A DNA stretch of 7,271 nucleotides from Helicobacteraceae bacterium (GTDB taxonomy: Bacteria; Campylobacterota; Campylobacteria; Campylobacterales; Sulfurimonadaceae), in assembly GCA_030642185.1 (NCBI GenBank), contig DAOWOG010000051.1, forward strand, positions 1 to 7,271, in the 5' to 3' direction. Positions 1 through 7,271 of the stretch are shown in pieces. Positions within the stretch are counted from its first letter, which is position 1, and each line of letters begins with the position of its first letter. The position numbers were made by a program, and so were the translations under genes. The notes under the pieces are model-generated. The model saw only the letters and a program-made list of their open reading frames with translations. It had not been told where the DNA came from and searched no databases.

Positions 1-792
1 AAGGAACTGACGTACACTTTCGTCGATAACTGCGTCAATTGCTTTGATACGCTGTACCATCGTCATCGCTTTAAAATCACCGCCGACACCGGCGTCAGCA
101 GCCGCTTTCATCTTCTCTTCATCCATCTCACGGCGAACATCAGCAAGAATGTCGACAAGGTAGTACTCACGATCTTCGTGGCCGCCCGGCTTGATACAGC
201 TTTTACAGAAACCGCCGGCTTTGGTGTAGTCAGTGATCTCTTCGACTGTTTTAAGATCATTGAGTTTAATGACCTCCTGCAGTGTTCCAAGACTGACACG
301 GGCACATTCACAGACAATGATCTCTTCTTCAAAACTCTCGGCATCAACACCCATATAGAGTCCGGCTGCTTTTTTGATAACATCATACGCCATAACCGAA
401 CAGTGCATTTTTTGAGGCGGAACTGCTGGAACATCCGGAGTATCACGGAGAGCGACTTCAACATCGATGTTTGTGATTTTAACCGCTTCGGGAACAGTTT
501 TCCCCATACAAAGTTCAACCATCATGTCTGAACTTGCAATCGCCGTACCACAACCGAAGCTTTTAAATTTAGCATTGATGATAAGGTCATTTTCCGGGTT
601 AACTTCCCAGTAAAGACGCACTGCATCTCCACAACTTTCAGCTCCAAAATCAGCAACAATCAATTTGTTACCGTTAGCCGCAGCCTCATCTTCTGTAATT
701 TCACCCTGGTTTTGGGGATTATTCATTAGAGTTGTTACTTTATCAGAGTATTGATCCCATAACGATCCACCCAATAAGTCATTCTTTGCCAT
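1..792 (-). CDS. nifU: NifU iron-sulfur cluster scaffold protein (C-terminus cut by window edge)
   Basis: Scaffold on which [Fe-S] clusters are built from sulfur supplied by NifS before transfer to apoproteins in the cytoplasm. I translated the open frame from the ATG at 792; 264 codons are present and no stop is reached. Residues 1-150 are the NifU_N/IscU-like domain, with the three scaffold cysteines C54 (ESCGDAVRL), C81 (FGCGTAIASS) and C131 (MHCSVMAYD). Residues 160-205 are a BFD-like [2Fe-2S] domain with C161-x-C163 and C196-x-x-C199. The NifU C-terminal (Nfu, CxxC) domain would begin about where the sequence ends; Campylobacter and Helicobacter NifU are about 320-326 residues, so roughly 60 are missing. 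The start is set by AAGGAG at 798-803, five bases upstream. It lies 24 bp after nifS in the same operon. In Campylobacterota this NIF-type pair serves general Fe-S assembly and need not indicate nitrogen fixation. Confidence 0.95.
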   Translation of the reverse strand, partial: MAKNDLLGGSLWDQYSDKVTTLMNNPQNQGEITEDEAAANGNKLIVADFGAESCGDAVRLYWEVNPENDLIINAKFKSFGCGTAIASSDMMVELCMGKTVPEAVKITNIDVEVALRDTPDVPAVPPQKMHCSVMAYDVIKKAAGLYMGVDAESFEEEIIVCECARVSLGTLQEVIKLNDLKTVEEITDYTKAGGFCKSCIKPGGHEDREYYLVDILADVRREMDEEKMKAAADAGVGGDFKAMTMVQRIKAIDAVIDESVRQFL

Positions 793-816
793 GGTTTCTC
801 CTTTATCTTTATTTTT

Positions 817-2160
<1,344 letters not shown>

Positions 2161-2170
2161 AAGAATCAGG

Positions 2171-2211
2171 AAAAAATCGGTATAGTTTTAGAGGTGCCCT
2201 TAATACCGATT
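2171..2211 (-). terminator. Intrinsic terminator of folE, overlapping its 3' end
   Basis: In the minus-strand direction AATCGGTAT (2211-2203) is followed by a 19-nt loop, then its perfect complement ATACCGATT (2183-2175) and a run of six T (2176-2171, two of them in the stem). The first arm covers the final folE codons and the stop codon begins at the loop edge. Only 3 of 9 stem pairs are G-C and the loop is long, so it may be a modest terminator. Position and T-run fit folE well. Confidence 0.55.
2188..2203. repeat. Direct repeat copy 1, TTARAGGTGCCCTWAA, at the 3' end of folE
   Basis: This 16-bp site matches a second copy at 2839-2854 at 14 of 16 positions, in the same orientation, with the core AGGTGCCCT identical. 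It lies in the loop of the folE terminator, touching the stop codon. The core has partial dyad symmetry (AGG-TGC-CCT). No function is known to me. Confidence 0.4.
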
Positions 2212-2784
2212 GCCTGCCGGAGCATTAATAAGATTGAAAAATTCGGCACGGGTTTTCTCATCTTTTTTAAAGAGGCCTCGCAGCGCACTTGATGTAGTGG
2301 TTGAATTGATCTTCTCAACGCCGCGCATCTCCATACACATATGACGGGCTTGAATTACGACGGCAACCCCTTTGGGCTGAATGGTTTGCATAATCGCATC
2401 GGCAATCTGTTCGGTAAGCTGTTCCTGGATCTGCATACGGCGTGAAAAGACATCGACAACACGGGGGATCTTGGAAAGCCCGACAACTTTACCGTCAGGA
2501 ATGTACGCAACATGAGCACGGCCGATAATCGGTAGAAGGTGGTGTTCGCAGGTAGAGTAGAACTCGATATCTTTAATAAGAACCATTTCGTCATTGGAAC
2601 TGGTAAAGATGGCCGATTCCAAAATAGCTTTTGGATCTTCTTTGTAACCACCATACATAAATTCATATGCTTTGAAAACACGTTCCGGTGTTTTCTGAAG
2701 TCCCTCACGATCAGGATCTTCCCCAACGCTTTTCATCATTGTTTTTACAGCGGCTTCAAAAGCATCTTGATCTTTATCTTGCAA
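2200..2784 (-). CDS. folE: GTP cyclohydrolase I (FolE), TTG start
   Basis: Cytoplasmic enzyme that opens the GTP imidazole ring to give 7,8-dihydroneopterin triphosphate and formate. This is the first step of tetrahydrofolate synthesis and the source of the 7-deazaguanine (queuosine) precursor; active enzymes of the family are homodecamers. The 194 residues are normal length for a bacterial type IA enzyme. The zinc ligands are present: C79 and H82 in STCEHHLLP, and C150 in [26 protein letters not shown] (21-36) and the GLSKIPR segment (102-108) are family hallmarks. The start is TTG: the frame has no ATG or GTG between this codon and the upstream in-frame stop, and AAGGT lies 7 bp before it. 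The gene is divergent from tig, as I recall for C. jejuni. It appears monocistronic, with its own promoter and terminator. Confidence 0.96.
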   Translation of the reverse strand: MQDKDQDAFEAAVKTMMKSVGEDPDREGLQKTPERVFKAYEFMYGGYKEDPKAILESAIFTSSNDEMVLIKDIEFYSTCEHHLLPIIGRAHVAYIPDGKVVGLSKIPRVVDVFSRRMQIQEQLTEQIADAIMQTIQPKGVAVVIQARHMCMEMRGVEKINSTTTSSALRGLFKKDEKTRAEFFNLINAPAGNRY

Positions 2785-2791
2785 TGTGATT

Positions 2792-2796
2792 ACCTT
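2792..2796 (-). promoter_or_regulatory. Ribosome binding site AAGGT supporting the folE TTG start
   Basis: Read on the minus strand, AAGGT lies 7 bp before the TTG at 2784-2782. As no other start codon exists in this frame downstream of the preceding stop, this site fixes the folE start. Confidence 0.65.
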
Positions 2797-2809
2797 GAAA
2801 TTTTCTTGG

Positions 2810-2836
2810 ATAATAACACAGTAAGTCCATTTGCAA
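2810..2836 (-). promoter_or_regulatory. Candidate folE promoter (extended -10)
   Basis: On the minus strand TGTTATTAT (2818-2810) fits an extended -10 of the form TGnTATAAT with one mismatch in the hexamer. A weak -35-like TTGCAA lies at 2836-2831 with a 15-bp spacer. Transcription would begin near 2803, giving a leader of about 18 nt that holds the ribosome binding site. Confidence 0.45.
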
Positions 2837-2838
2837 TA

Positions 2839-2854
2839 TTAAAGGTGCCCTAAA
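2839..2854. repeat. Direct repeat copy 2, TTARAGGTGCCCTWAA, upstream of folE
   Basis: This is the second copy of the 16-bp site at 2188-2203 (14 of 16 identical, same orientation). It lies just upstream of the candidate folE -35, in the divergent folE/tig control region, where a regulator could touch either promoter. Confidence 0.4.
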
Positions 2855-2876
2855 GCTATTTGATCTCATAGACTTG

Positions 2877-2903
2877 TTAGCACTTTTTCGCTATTATTGC
2901 CCA
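2877..2903. promoter_or_regulatory. Degenerate CIRCE-like element before tig (tentative)
   Basis: TTAGCACTt at 2877-2885 matches 8 of 9 bases of the left arm of the HrcA operator CIRCE (TTAGCACTC-N9-GAGTGCTAA). After exactly nine bases, 2895-2903 matches the right arm at only 5 of 9. It lies in the tig promoter region. The left arm is persuasive and the right arm poor, so this is a hint only. Confidence 0.2.
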
Positions 2904-2915
2904 AATTTTTATATC
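2884..2915 (+). promoter_or_regulatory. Candidate tig-clpP-def promoter
   Basis: A T-run (2884-2888), TATTAT (2892-2897), a second T-run (2906-2910) and TTATAT (2909-2914) give the periodic T-rich pattern of Campylobacterota housekeeping promoters. If TTATAT is the -10, transcription begins near 2921 and leaves a leader of about 55 nt before tig. No -35 box is evident. Confidence 0.35.
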
Positions 2916-2974
2916 AGCAACTTGTAAGACGCTCTCTTTAAAGCCAGCTTGCGAGTCAAAAACAAAGGGACTTA

Positions 2975-4273
2975 ATGGACATCAATGCCACTAAAATCAA
3001 TGGAGCCAATGCCGAGATCACTGCAACTATACTGCAAGACGAGATCAACGCCAACATCGAGAAAATTGCCAAAGAGTTGGCTAAAACGGCCAATATCGCC
3101 GGTTTTAGAAAAGGCAAAGTGCCTGTATCTGCCGTAAAAAAACAGTATGGTGACCGATTGGTTCAGGATGCTGAAGCAGAAGCACTTCGTGATGTTCTCA
3201 GTCAAGGTCTTGACGAGATGAAGATCGCCAATGAATCACTTATCGGAGAGCCCCAGATCAGTAAATTTGATAAAGTCGAGGGTAAAATCGAGATTGAAGT
3301 CAAAGTTGCAATGCGTCCGCAGATCGATGCGGGTGATTATGCAAGTTTTGTCAAAGATTTTGATAAGCCGGAAATTACGGATGAAGCGATCACCGAGCGT
3401 ATTGAAGACCTTGCCAAAGCTCAGGCAGCATTTGTAACGGTTGAAGAGGATCGTGAGCTAATTGACGGTGATACTGCACTGATCGATTTTGAAGGCTTTG
3501 TAGACGGAGAATCGTTTGAAGGCGGAAAAGCAGAAGACTTTTCGTTAACGCTTGGAAGTGCTCAGTTTATTCCCGGTTTTGAAGAACAGATTGTCGGAAT
3601 GAAAAAGGATGAAGAGAGAACAATTGATGTTGTCTTCCCTGAAAACTACCAGGGCGATCTGGCGGGTAAACCTGCACAGTTTAAAGTAAAAGTCAATGGA
3701 ATCCAGATGAAAGAGAAAGTTACACTGGATGATGATCTTGCCAAGAAGATGATTCCGGGTGACGAAGCTGCAACCATGGACATGCTCAAAGAACAGGTAA
3801 AAACACAGATTGAAAACGAAGAACTTTCAAAGCTCTATAATGATACGCTGAAACCAGAACTCCTTGCGACGTTCGTCGAGTCATTTGAGTTTGATCTTCC
3901 GGCTTTTGTTGTTGAACAGGAGATGGATATGGCATTGAATAAAAAAGCGCAGGAGATGACAGAAGCAGAGCTGACTGCTATTAAAGAGGATGCCGATAAA
4001 GTTCAGGAACTTCGTGAAACATTCCGTGATGAAGCAAGCCGTTCTGTCAAAGCAACGTTTATTATTGATGCACTTGCACAAAAAGAGGGCATAGCCGTTA
4101 CTGACGATGAAGTGATGCAGACGATCTATTATGAGGCGATGCAGATGGGTCAGGATCCGGCAGAAGCGTATGAGAATTACAAAAAATCAGGATATCTTCC
4201 GGCGATTCAGATGGCAATGGTAGAAGATAAAGTGTTAAGCCAACTTCTCAACGCAAAGACGAAAGAAGCTTAA
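2975..4273 (+). CDS. tig: Trigger factor, ribosome-associated chaperone and peptidyl-prolyl isomerase
   Basis: Binds at the ribosomal exit tunnel and shields nascent chains; its FKBP-type domain has prolyl isomerase activity. At 432 residues it matches the usual length. The N-terminal ribosome-binding domain (about 1-115) carries the signature GFRKGKVP at 43-50. The FKBP domain lies at about 164-244 (DGDTALIDFEGFVDGE, then FIPGFEEQIVGM and FPENYQG). The rest (about 250-432) is the mainly helical, acidic C-terminal chaperone domain, with Met-rich stretches near 390-425. The ATG is preceded by AAAGGGA with suitable spacing. It heads the operon with clpP and def, an order I recall from C. jejuni. 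Its TAA abuts the clpP ATG with no spacer. Confidence 0.97.
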   Translation: MDINATKINGANAEITATILQDEINANIEKIAKELAKTANIAGFRKGKVPVSAVKKQYGDRLVQDAEAEALRDVLSQGLDEMKIANESLIGEPQISKFDKVEGKIEIEVKVAMRPQIDAGDYASFVKDFDKPEITDEAITERIEDLAKAQAAFVTVEEDRELIDGDTALIDFEGFVDGESFEGGKAEDFSLTLGSAQFIPGFEEQIVGMKKDEERTIDVVFPENYQGDLAGKPAQFKVKVNGIQMKEKVTLDDDLAKKMIPGDEAATMDMLKEQVKTQIENEELSKLYNDTLKPELLATFVESFEFDLPAFVVEQEMDMALNKKAQEMTEAELTAIKEDADKVQELRETFRDEASRSVKATFIIDALAQKEGIAVTDDEVMQTIYYEAMQMGQDPAEAYENYKKSGYLPAIQMAMVEDKVLSQLLNAKTKEA

Positions 4274-4864
4274 ATGAGTTACATTCCCTATGTCATAGAG
4301 AAGACCGGGCGCGGTGAACGTTCTTATGACATCTACTCGCGTCTGTTGAAGGACCGCATTATTATGCTTAGCGGTGAAGTCAATGATGCCGTAGCGTCCA
4401 CCGTTGTTGCTCAAATGCTTTTTTTGGAAGCAGAAGATCCGGAAAAAGATATCTATTTTTATATTAACAGTCCCGGTGGTGTCATCACTTCGGGGATGGC
4501 AATCTATGACACAATGAACTATATTCGACCGGATGTTGCAACTATCTGCATAGGACAGGCTGCTTCGATGGGCTCCTTTCTGCTCAGTTCCGGTGCCAAA
4601 GGCAAGCGTTTTGCGCTTCTGCATGCACGTATTATGATTCATCAGCCTCTTGGCGGAGCACAGGGACAGGCGACCGATATCGAAATTCAGGCCAAAGAGA
4701 TCTTGCGTGTGAAAGCGGAACTCAATGCTATCCTTGCCAAAAACTGCGGTCAAACGCTCAAGACAATTGAAAAAGATACTGATCGAGATAACTTTATGAG
4801 TGCCAAAGAAGCACATGAATATGGCATGATTGATGAAGTGTTAACTAAAAATGAGAAAAAATAG
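4274..4864 (+). CDS. clpP: ATP-dependent Clp protease proteolytic subunit ClpP
   Basis: Serine peptidase that forms a two-ring tetradecamer and degrades proteins unfolded by ClpX or ClpA partners; none is encoded in this window. Its 196 residues are typical. The catalytic triad is complete: S98 (GQAASMGS), H123 (ARIMIHQP) and D172 (TDRDNFMSA). The oligomer-handle region [16 protein letters not shown] (66-81) and the [14 protein letters not shown] segment are also intact. The short N-terminus ([16 protein letters not shown]) lacks an obvious propeptide. The ATG directly follows the tig stop and only a weak purine stretch (GAAAGAAG) lies upstream inside tig, so translation is probably coupled to tig. 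The stop is TAG, after which the same frame stays open for ten codons. Confidence 0.97.
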   Translation: MSYIPYVIEKTGRGERSYDIYSRLLKDRIIMLSGEVNDAVASTVVAQMLFLEAEDPEKDIYFYINSPGGVITSGMAIYDTMNYIRPDVATICIGQAASMGSFLLSSGAKGKRFALLHARIMIHQPLGGAQGQATDIEIQAKEILRVKAELNAILAKNCGQTLKTIEKDTDRDNFMSAKEAHEYGMIDEVLTKNEKK

Positions 4865-4900
4865 CTGCGTGAATATGCGGTTGTTGAAGAGCTGTAATTT
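4865..4900 (+). other. clpP-def spacer: open in-frame tail and 9-codon mini-ORF
   Basis: After the clpP TAG (4862-4864) the same frame continues for ten sense codons (LREYAVVEEL) to a TAA at 4895-4897, one codon before the def ATG; def lies in that frame too. In another frame a 9-codon ORF (ATG at 4875, MRLLKSCNL) ends with TGA at 4902-4904, sharing ATGA with the def start. GAAGAG at 4886-4891 is the only Shine-Dalgarno-like sequence for def, about 9 bp away. The mini-ORF may couple translation into def or may be chance. Confidence 0.25.
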
Positions 4901-5422
4901 ATGAAACTGCCTATCATCACTTATCCGGATAAACGTCTGAAAATTGTCTCCAACCCTGTGAAGGTCTTTGATGCAGAGTTGCATACATTTTTGGACGATA
5001 TGTATGAAACCATGATGGCAACCAACGGGCTTGGTTTGGCAGCTATACAGGTTGACAGACCGATTCAGGTGTTGATCCTGAATATTCCCAATGAAGAGGG
5101 AGAACAGTATCAAGAAGGTCTGCTCGAAATCATCAATCCTCAAATTACATTCAGTGACGGTTCGCTCTTCTTTCAGGAAGGGTGCCTGAGCGTTCCCGGT
5201 TTTTATGAAGAAGTTGAACGTTATGAGAAAGTAATCATTAGTTACCTCAATCGTCACGGCGAAGGATGTTCTTTGGAAGCAGACGAGCTTCTGAGTGTTG
5301 CCGTTCAACATGAAATGGATCATCTCGCCGGTAAACTTTTTATCGAGAAACTCTCCTATTCACGACGTAAAAAGTTTGAAAAAGAGTATAAAAAAGCGCA
5401 AAAAGAGAAAAAGCGTCAGTAG
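4901..5422 (+). CDS. def: Peptide deformylase
   Basis: Metallohydrolase that removes the formyl group from the N-terminal fMet of new proteins at the ribosome. It has 173 residues, and all three family motifs are intact: motif I GLGLAAIQ (43-50), motif II EGCLSVPG (93-100, metal ligand C95) and motif III HEMDHLAG (H137 and H141 as metal ligands, E138 catalytic). A strongly basic Lys-rich tail (155-173, RRKKFEKEYKKAQKEKKRQ) could contact ribosomal RNA, as the C-terminal helix of E. coli deformylase does; that is inference. The start fits the family N-terminus (IITYPDKRLK), and an in-frame stop at 4895-4897 excludes longer forms. It is the last gene of tig-clpP-def. No GC-rich terminator follows, so some transcripts may run on into comM. 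Confidence 0.97.
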   Translation: MKLPIITYPDKRLKIVSNPVKVFDAELHTFLDDMYETMMATNGLGLAAIQVDRPIQVLILNIPNEEGEQYQEGLLEIINPQITFSDGSLFFQEGCLSVPGFYEEVERYEKVIISYLNRHGEGCSLEADELLSVAVQHEMDHLAGKLFIEKLSYSRRKKFEKEYKKAQKEKKRQ

Positions 5423-5433
5423 AGTTTTAAAAA

Positions 5434-5457
5434 TGTTAATTAACAAATAATATTATT
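5434..5457. repeat. Two adjacent 12-bp perfect palindromes upstream of comM
   Basis: TGTTAATTAACA (5434-5445) is followed directly by AATAATATTATT (5446-5457). Both are perfect self-complementary 12-mers. They lie between the def stop and the candidate comM -10. They contain almost no G or C and no T-run in terminator position, so an operator or simple AT-rich promoter DNA is more likely than a transcription terminator. Confidence 0.4.
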
Positions 5458-5462
5458 ATCAG

Positions 5463-5498
5463 TTTTTATATGCTATCTTTCTATCTTCACAGAAGGAG
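5463..5498 (+). promoter_or_regulatory. Candidate comM promoter and strong ribosome binding site
   Basis: A T-run (5463-5467) precedes an extended -10-like TGCTATCTT (5471-5479). Transcription would begin near 5486. AAGGAG at 5493-5498 lies five bases before the ATG at 5504 and is among the best ribosome binding sites in the window. TTAACA (5440-5445) resembles a -35 but the spacing (28 bp) is too long. Confidence 0.4.
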
Positions 5499-5503
5499 AT
5501 AGT

Positions 5504-7015
5504 ATGAAGCAGCTTTATTGTGCGACTATGGAAGGTATAGAAGCACTCACAGTCGAAGTTGAATCGACGTTGACGAAGGGATTGCCTTCATTTACAATTG
5601 TTGGCATGGTATCAACTGCCATCAGTGAAGCAAAAGAGCGTGTAAAATCTGCACTTCTTTCCAATGAATTCACTTTTCCGCCAAAACGTATTACCGTCAA
5701 CTTAAGTCCGTCTGATCTGAAAAAAGAGGGCTCACAGTTTGACTTGGGAATAGCACTGCTGATTGCGCTTGACAGCAGTGAAATATCTTTTGAGAGTTGG
5801 TATGTTTTTGGAGAATTAGGTCTTGATGGTACGGTCAAAGAAAATACACAGCTCTATCCGTTGATTCTCTCGTTGGCAAACAATGGTGAACTGACGCATG
5901 CTGTTGTCCCTGAAGTATCACTACAGAAAGTTTCAAATATCCCCGATGTCACTTTTATCGGTGTTTCACATCTCAACGATGCTATCGCTTTTTTTAAAGG
6001 TGAGAAGGAAAACATACCTACTTCTACAGCTAAAAAACCTGATTTTCCTTCTTACACTGTTGATAGTACGCAGTACTATTATCAACATCACTATCCGTTG
6101 AATTTTTTCGATGTCAAGGGACAGGAAATTGCCAAGCGTTCTGCACTGATCAGTGCTGCCGGTATGCATAACCTGTTGCTTGAAGGCAGCCCGGGATGCG
6201 GGAAATCCATGGTTGCCAAGCGGCTTCGGTTTATTCTTCCTCCGGTGAAAAACTCAGAACTTCTGGGCATTGCCAAACTTGACAGTCTCGAAGGTCTCGA
6301 GCCTCATTTCAAACCGCTTCGTCCATTTCGCTCTCCGCATCACAGCAGTACGCTCGCATCGATATTCGGCGGCGGTTCGTATAAAGCGCAGATAGGGGAA
6401 GTGGGACTGGCGCATCACGGGGTTCTGTTCTTTGATGAGTTGCCACATTTTTCCAAACAGGTACTGGAAGCATTGAGGGAACCGCTTGAAGATAAAAGAA
6501 TTCGGATATCGAGGGTTAACTCCAAAGTGGAATATCCGACCGATTTTTTGTTTGTCGGTGCGATGAACCCCTGTCCCTGCGGTAATCTTTTCAGTAAAAA
6601 CCTGGCATGCCGCTGTTCGGACCTGGAGATTACGCGCTATAAAAACCGTCTTTCTGATCCTTTTCTGGATCGTATCGATCTCTATGTCCAGATGCAGGAT
6701 GTCAATGCAGACGATAAGCCCTCATACAGTTCAAAAGAGCTGCATGAACGTGTTATTGCAATACATCAGGTACAGTTGTCACGTAAACAGGGGACATTTA
6801 ACGGTCGTTTGAGTGATGAGGAAGTTGAAAAATTCTGCATAATGGATCATGAGGCAACGGCTATACTGCATCAAGCTGTAATGCGTTTCGCCCTCTCATT
6901 TCGTACGATCAAAAAGCTGCAGAAGGTCTCGCGTACGATTGCGGATATTGAAGGAAGCGAGCAGATCGAAAAGTCTCACTTGCTTGAAGCATTAAGTTAT
7001 CGCAGGCGGGGCTGA
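5504..7015 (+). CDS. comM: YifB/ComM family AAA+ ATPase (Mg-chelatase-like)
   Basis: ComM of Vibrio cholerae is a hexameric branch-migration helicase that helps integrate single-stranded DNA during natural transformation; orthologues are usually annotated YifB. The 503-residue length is normal. Domains in order: an N-terminal Lon S16-like (ChlI) domain, about 20-140 (LPSFTIVGM, RITVNLSPSDLKKEGSQFDL); the Mg-chelatase-type AAA+ domain, about 195-400, with Walker A GSPGCGKS (228-235), Walker B GVLFFDE (306-312), GAMNPCPCG (352-360) and LDRIDLYV (388-395); and the helical C-terminal domain, about 405-500, with SFRTIKKLQKVSRTIAD. Four cysteines (C357, C359, C369, C371) form the family's CxC...CxC pair. 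The start is fixed by AAGGAG. It lies 81 bp after def in the same direction and probably has its own promoter. No other competence gene is visible here. Confidence 0.93.
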   Translation: MKQLYCATMEGIEALTVEVESTLTKGLPSFTIVGMVSTAISEAKERVKSALLSNEFTFPPKRITVNLSPSDLKKEGSQFDLGIALLIALDSSEISFESWYVFGELGLDGTVKENTQLYPLILSLANNGELTHAVVPEVSLQKVSNIPDVTFIGVSHLNDAIAFFKGEKENIPTSTAKKPDFPSYTVDSTQYYYQHHYPLNFFDVKGQEIAKRSALISAAGMHNLLLEGSPGCGKSMVAKRLRFILPPVKNSELLGIAKLDSLEGLEPHFKPLRPFRSPHHSSTLASIFGGGSYKAQIGEVGLAHHGVLFFDELPHFSKQVLEALREPLEDKRIRISRVNSKVEYPTDFLFVGAMNPCPCGNLFSKNLACRCSDLEITRYKNRLSDPFLDRIDLYVQMQDVNADDKPSYSSKELHERVIAIHQVQLSRKQGTFNGRLSDEEVEKFCIMDHEATAILHQAVMRFALSFRTIKKLQKVSRTIADIEGSEQIEKSHLLEALSYRRRG

Positions 7016-7028
7016 ATTTGATAGACTG

Positions 7029-7271
7029 CTAAAAGACTGCCACGACCCATTTGGTGATGAAATAACCGCCGATCACCAGCCAGGCAAACATGCTTGCAGC
7101 GGTATAAAGCGGTGCCATGCCCAAACCTTTGAATTTGGCAAATCTTGTTCCCATACCCAGTGCCGTCATCGCCATAGTCAGAAGGAATGTATCGATCTCA
7201 TTGATGAGTGTTACAATGTTTTCCGGTACGATATGCAGTGAGTTAAATCCTGCCATACCGATAAAATAGAC
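7029..7271 (-). CDS. YeiH/UPF0324 family membrane protein, C-terminal part only
   Basis: The frame is open to the right edge (81 residues from the edge to the TAG at 7029-7031); the ATG at 7254-7256 is internal and not the true start. The segment IDTFLLTMAMTALGMGTRF, then APLYTAASMFAWLVIGGYF, closely resembles the last two membrane helices of the YeiH family (Pfam Cons_hypoth698), whose members end FDTFLL-MAM-ALGL and then a hydrophobic WL-GG helix. The family consists of roughly 10-helix inner-membrane proteins often labelled putative sulfate exporters; the substrate is not established for most members. About three quarters of the protein lies outside the window. It converges on comM with 13 bp between the stops, and I see no hairpin terminator there. 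Confidence 0.82.
   Translation of the reverse strand, partial: VYFIGMAGFNSLHIVPENIVTLINEIDTFLLTMAMTALGMGTRFAKFKGLGMAPLYTAASMFAWLVIGGYFITKWVVAVF

Noticed and set aside
108..518. 136-residue minus-strand open frame (another frame) inside nifU
   Set aside because: The real nifU frame is the one open from 792 to the window edge. This one is basic, Ser-rich and unlike any family.
178..531. 117-residue open frame on the plus strand inside the nifU region
   Set aside because: The minus strand codes for NifU with all expected cysteines throughout this stretch, so the plus-strand frame is a shadow.
2921..2974. Structured leader or riboswitch in the tig 5' region
   Set aside because: Only a weak bulged pairing (GAC-GC at 2928-2932 with 2951-2957) is visible. 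No known riboswitch core is recognisable and the leader is short.
4235..4816. 193-residue open frame on the minus strand opposite clpP
   Set aside because: It lies almost wholly antisense to an intact clpP, resembles no family, has Cys/His/Phe-rich composition typical of reverse-frame translation, and has no supporting ribosome binding site that I can see.
4841..5323. 160-residue open frame on the minus strand opposite def
   Set aside because: It is antisense to an intact def and resembles no family. Long reverse-strand open frames are a usual by-product of codon bias.
5423..5460. Terminator after def
   Set aside because: The palindromes contain nearly no G-C pairs and are not followed by a T-run at the right distance. 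I could not support an intrinsic terminator here.
7016..7028. Bidirectional terminator between comM and the convergent membrane-protein gene
   Set aside because: The 13-bp gap and its flanks show only a short direct repeat (AGACTGC at 7023-7029 and 7034-7040) and no hairpin with a T-run.

Overview
The window looks like ordinary chromosomal backbone of a Campylobacterota (Epsilonproteobacteria) bacterium, most likely a Sulfurimonas/Sulfurovum-type relative. Three things point there: a NIF-type NifS/NifU pair; the divergent folE | tig-clpP-def arrangement, which I recall from Campylobacter jejuni; and AT-rich, T-tract promoters without clear -35 boxes. Genus placement is inference from remembered protein similarity, not from a search.

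Layout. Positions 1-2022 (minus strand) hold nifS followed by nifU, which runs off the left edge. They form an iron-sulfur cluster assembly operon: NifS releases sulfur from cysteine and NifU builds the cluster. A 177-bp AT-rich gap (2023-2199) holds the nifS control region, with a near-perfect dyad, and the folE terminator. folE (2200-2784, minus) encodes GTP cyclohydrolase I, starts at TTG, and has its terminator hairpin built over its last codons. A 190-bp divergent control region (2785-2974) separates it from tig.

On the plus strand, tig, clpP and def (2975-5422) form a tight operon for the fate of new proteins: trigger factor binds nascent chains, peptide deformylase removes the N-terminal formyl group, and ClpP degrades failed products. 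tig and clpP are directly adjacent (TAA then ATG). An 81-bp AT-rich gap with two 12-bp palindromes and an extended -10 precedes comM (5504-7015), a YifB/ComM AAA+ ATPase linked to natural transformation. The last 243 bp hold the C-terminus of a convergent YeiH/UPF0324 membrane protein cut by the right edge.

I see no mobile element, CRISPR array, tRNA or rRNA, and no clearly novel multi-gene system. All seven coding regions are recognisable families with intact key residues. The points worth a second look are regulatory: the dyad upstream of nifS, a degenerate CIRCE-like element before tig, a 14/16 direct repeat flanking folE, paired palindromes before comM, and the odd clpP-def junction.
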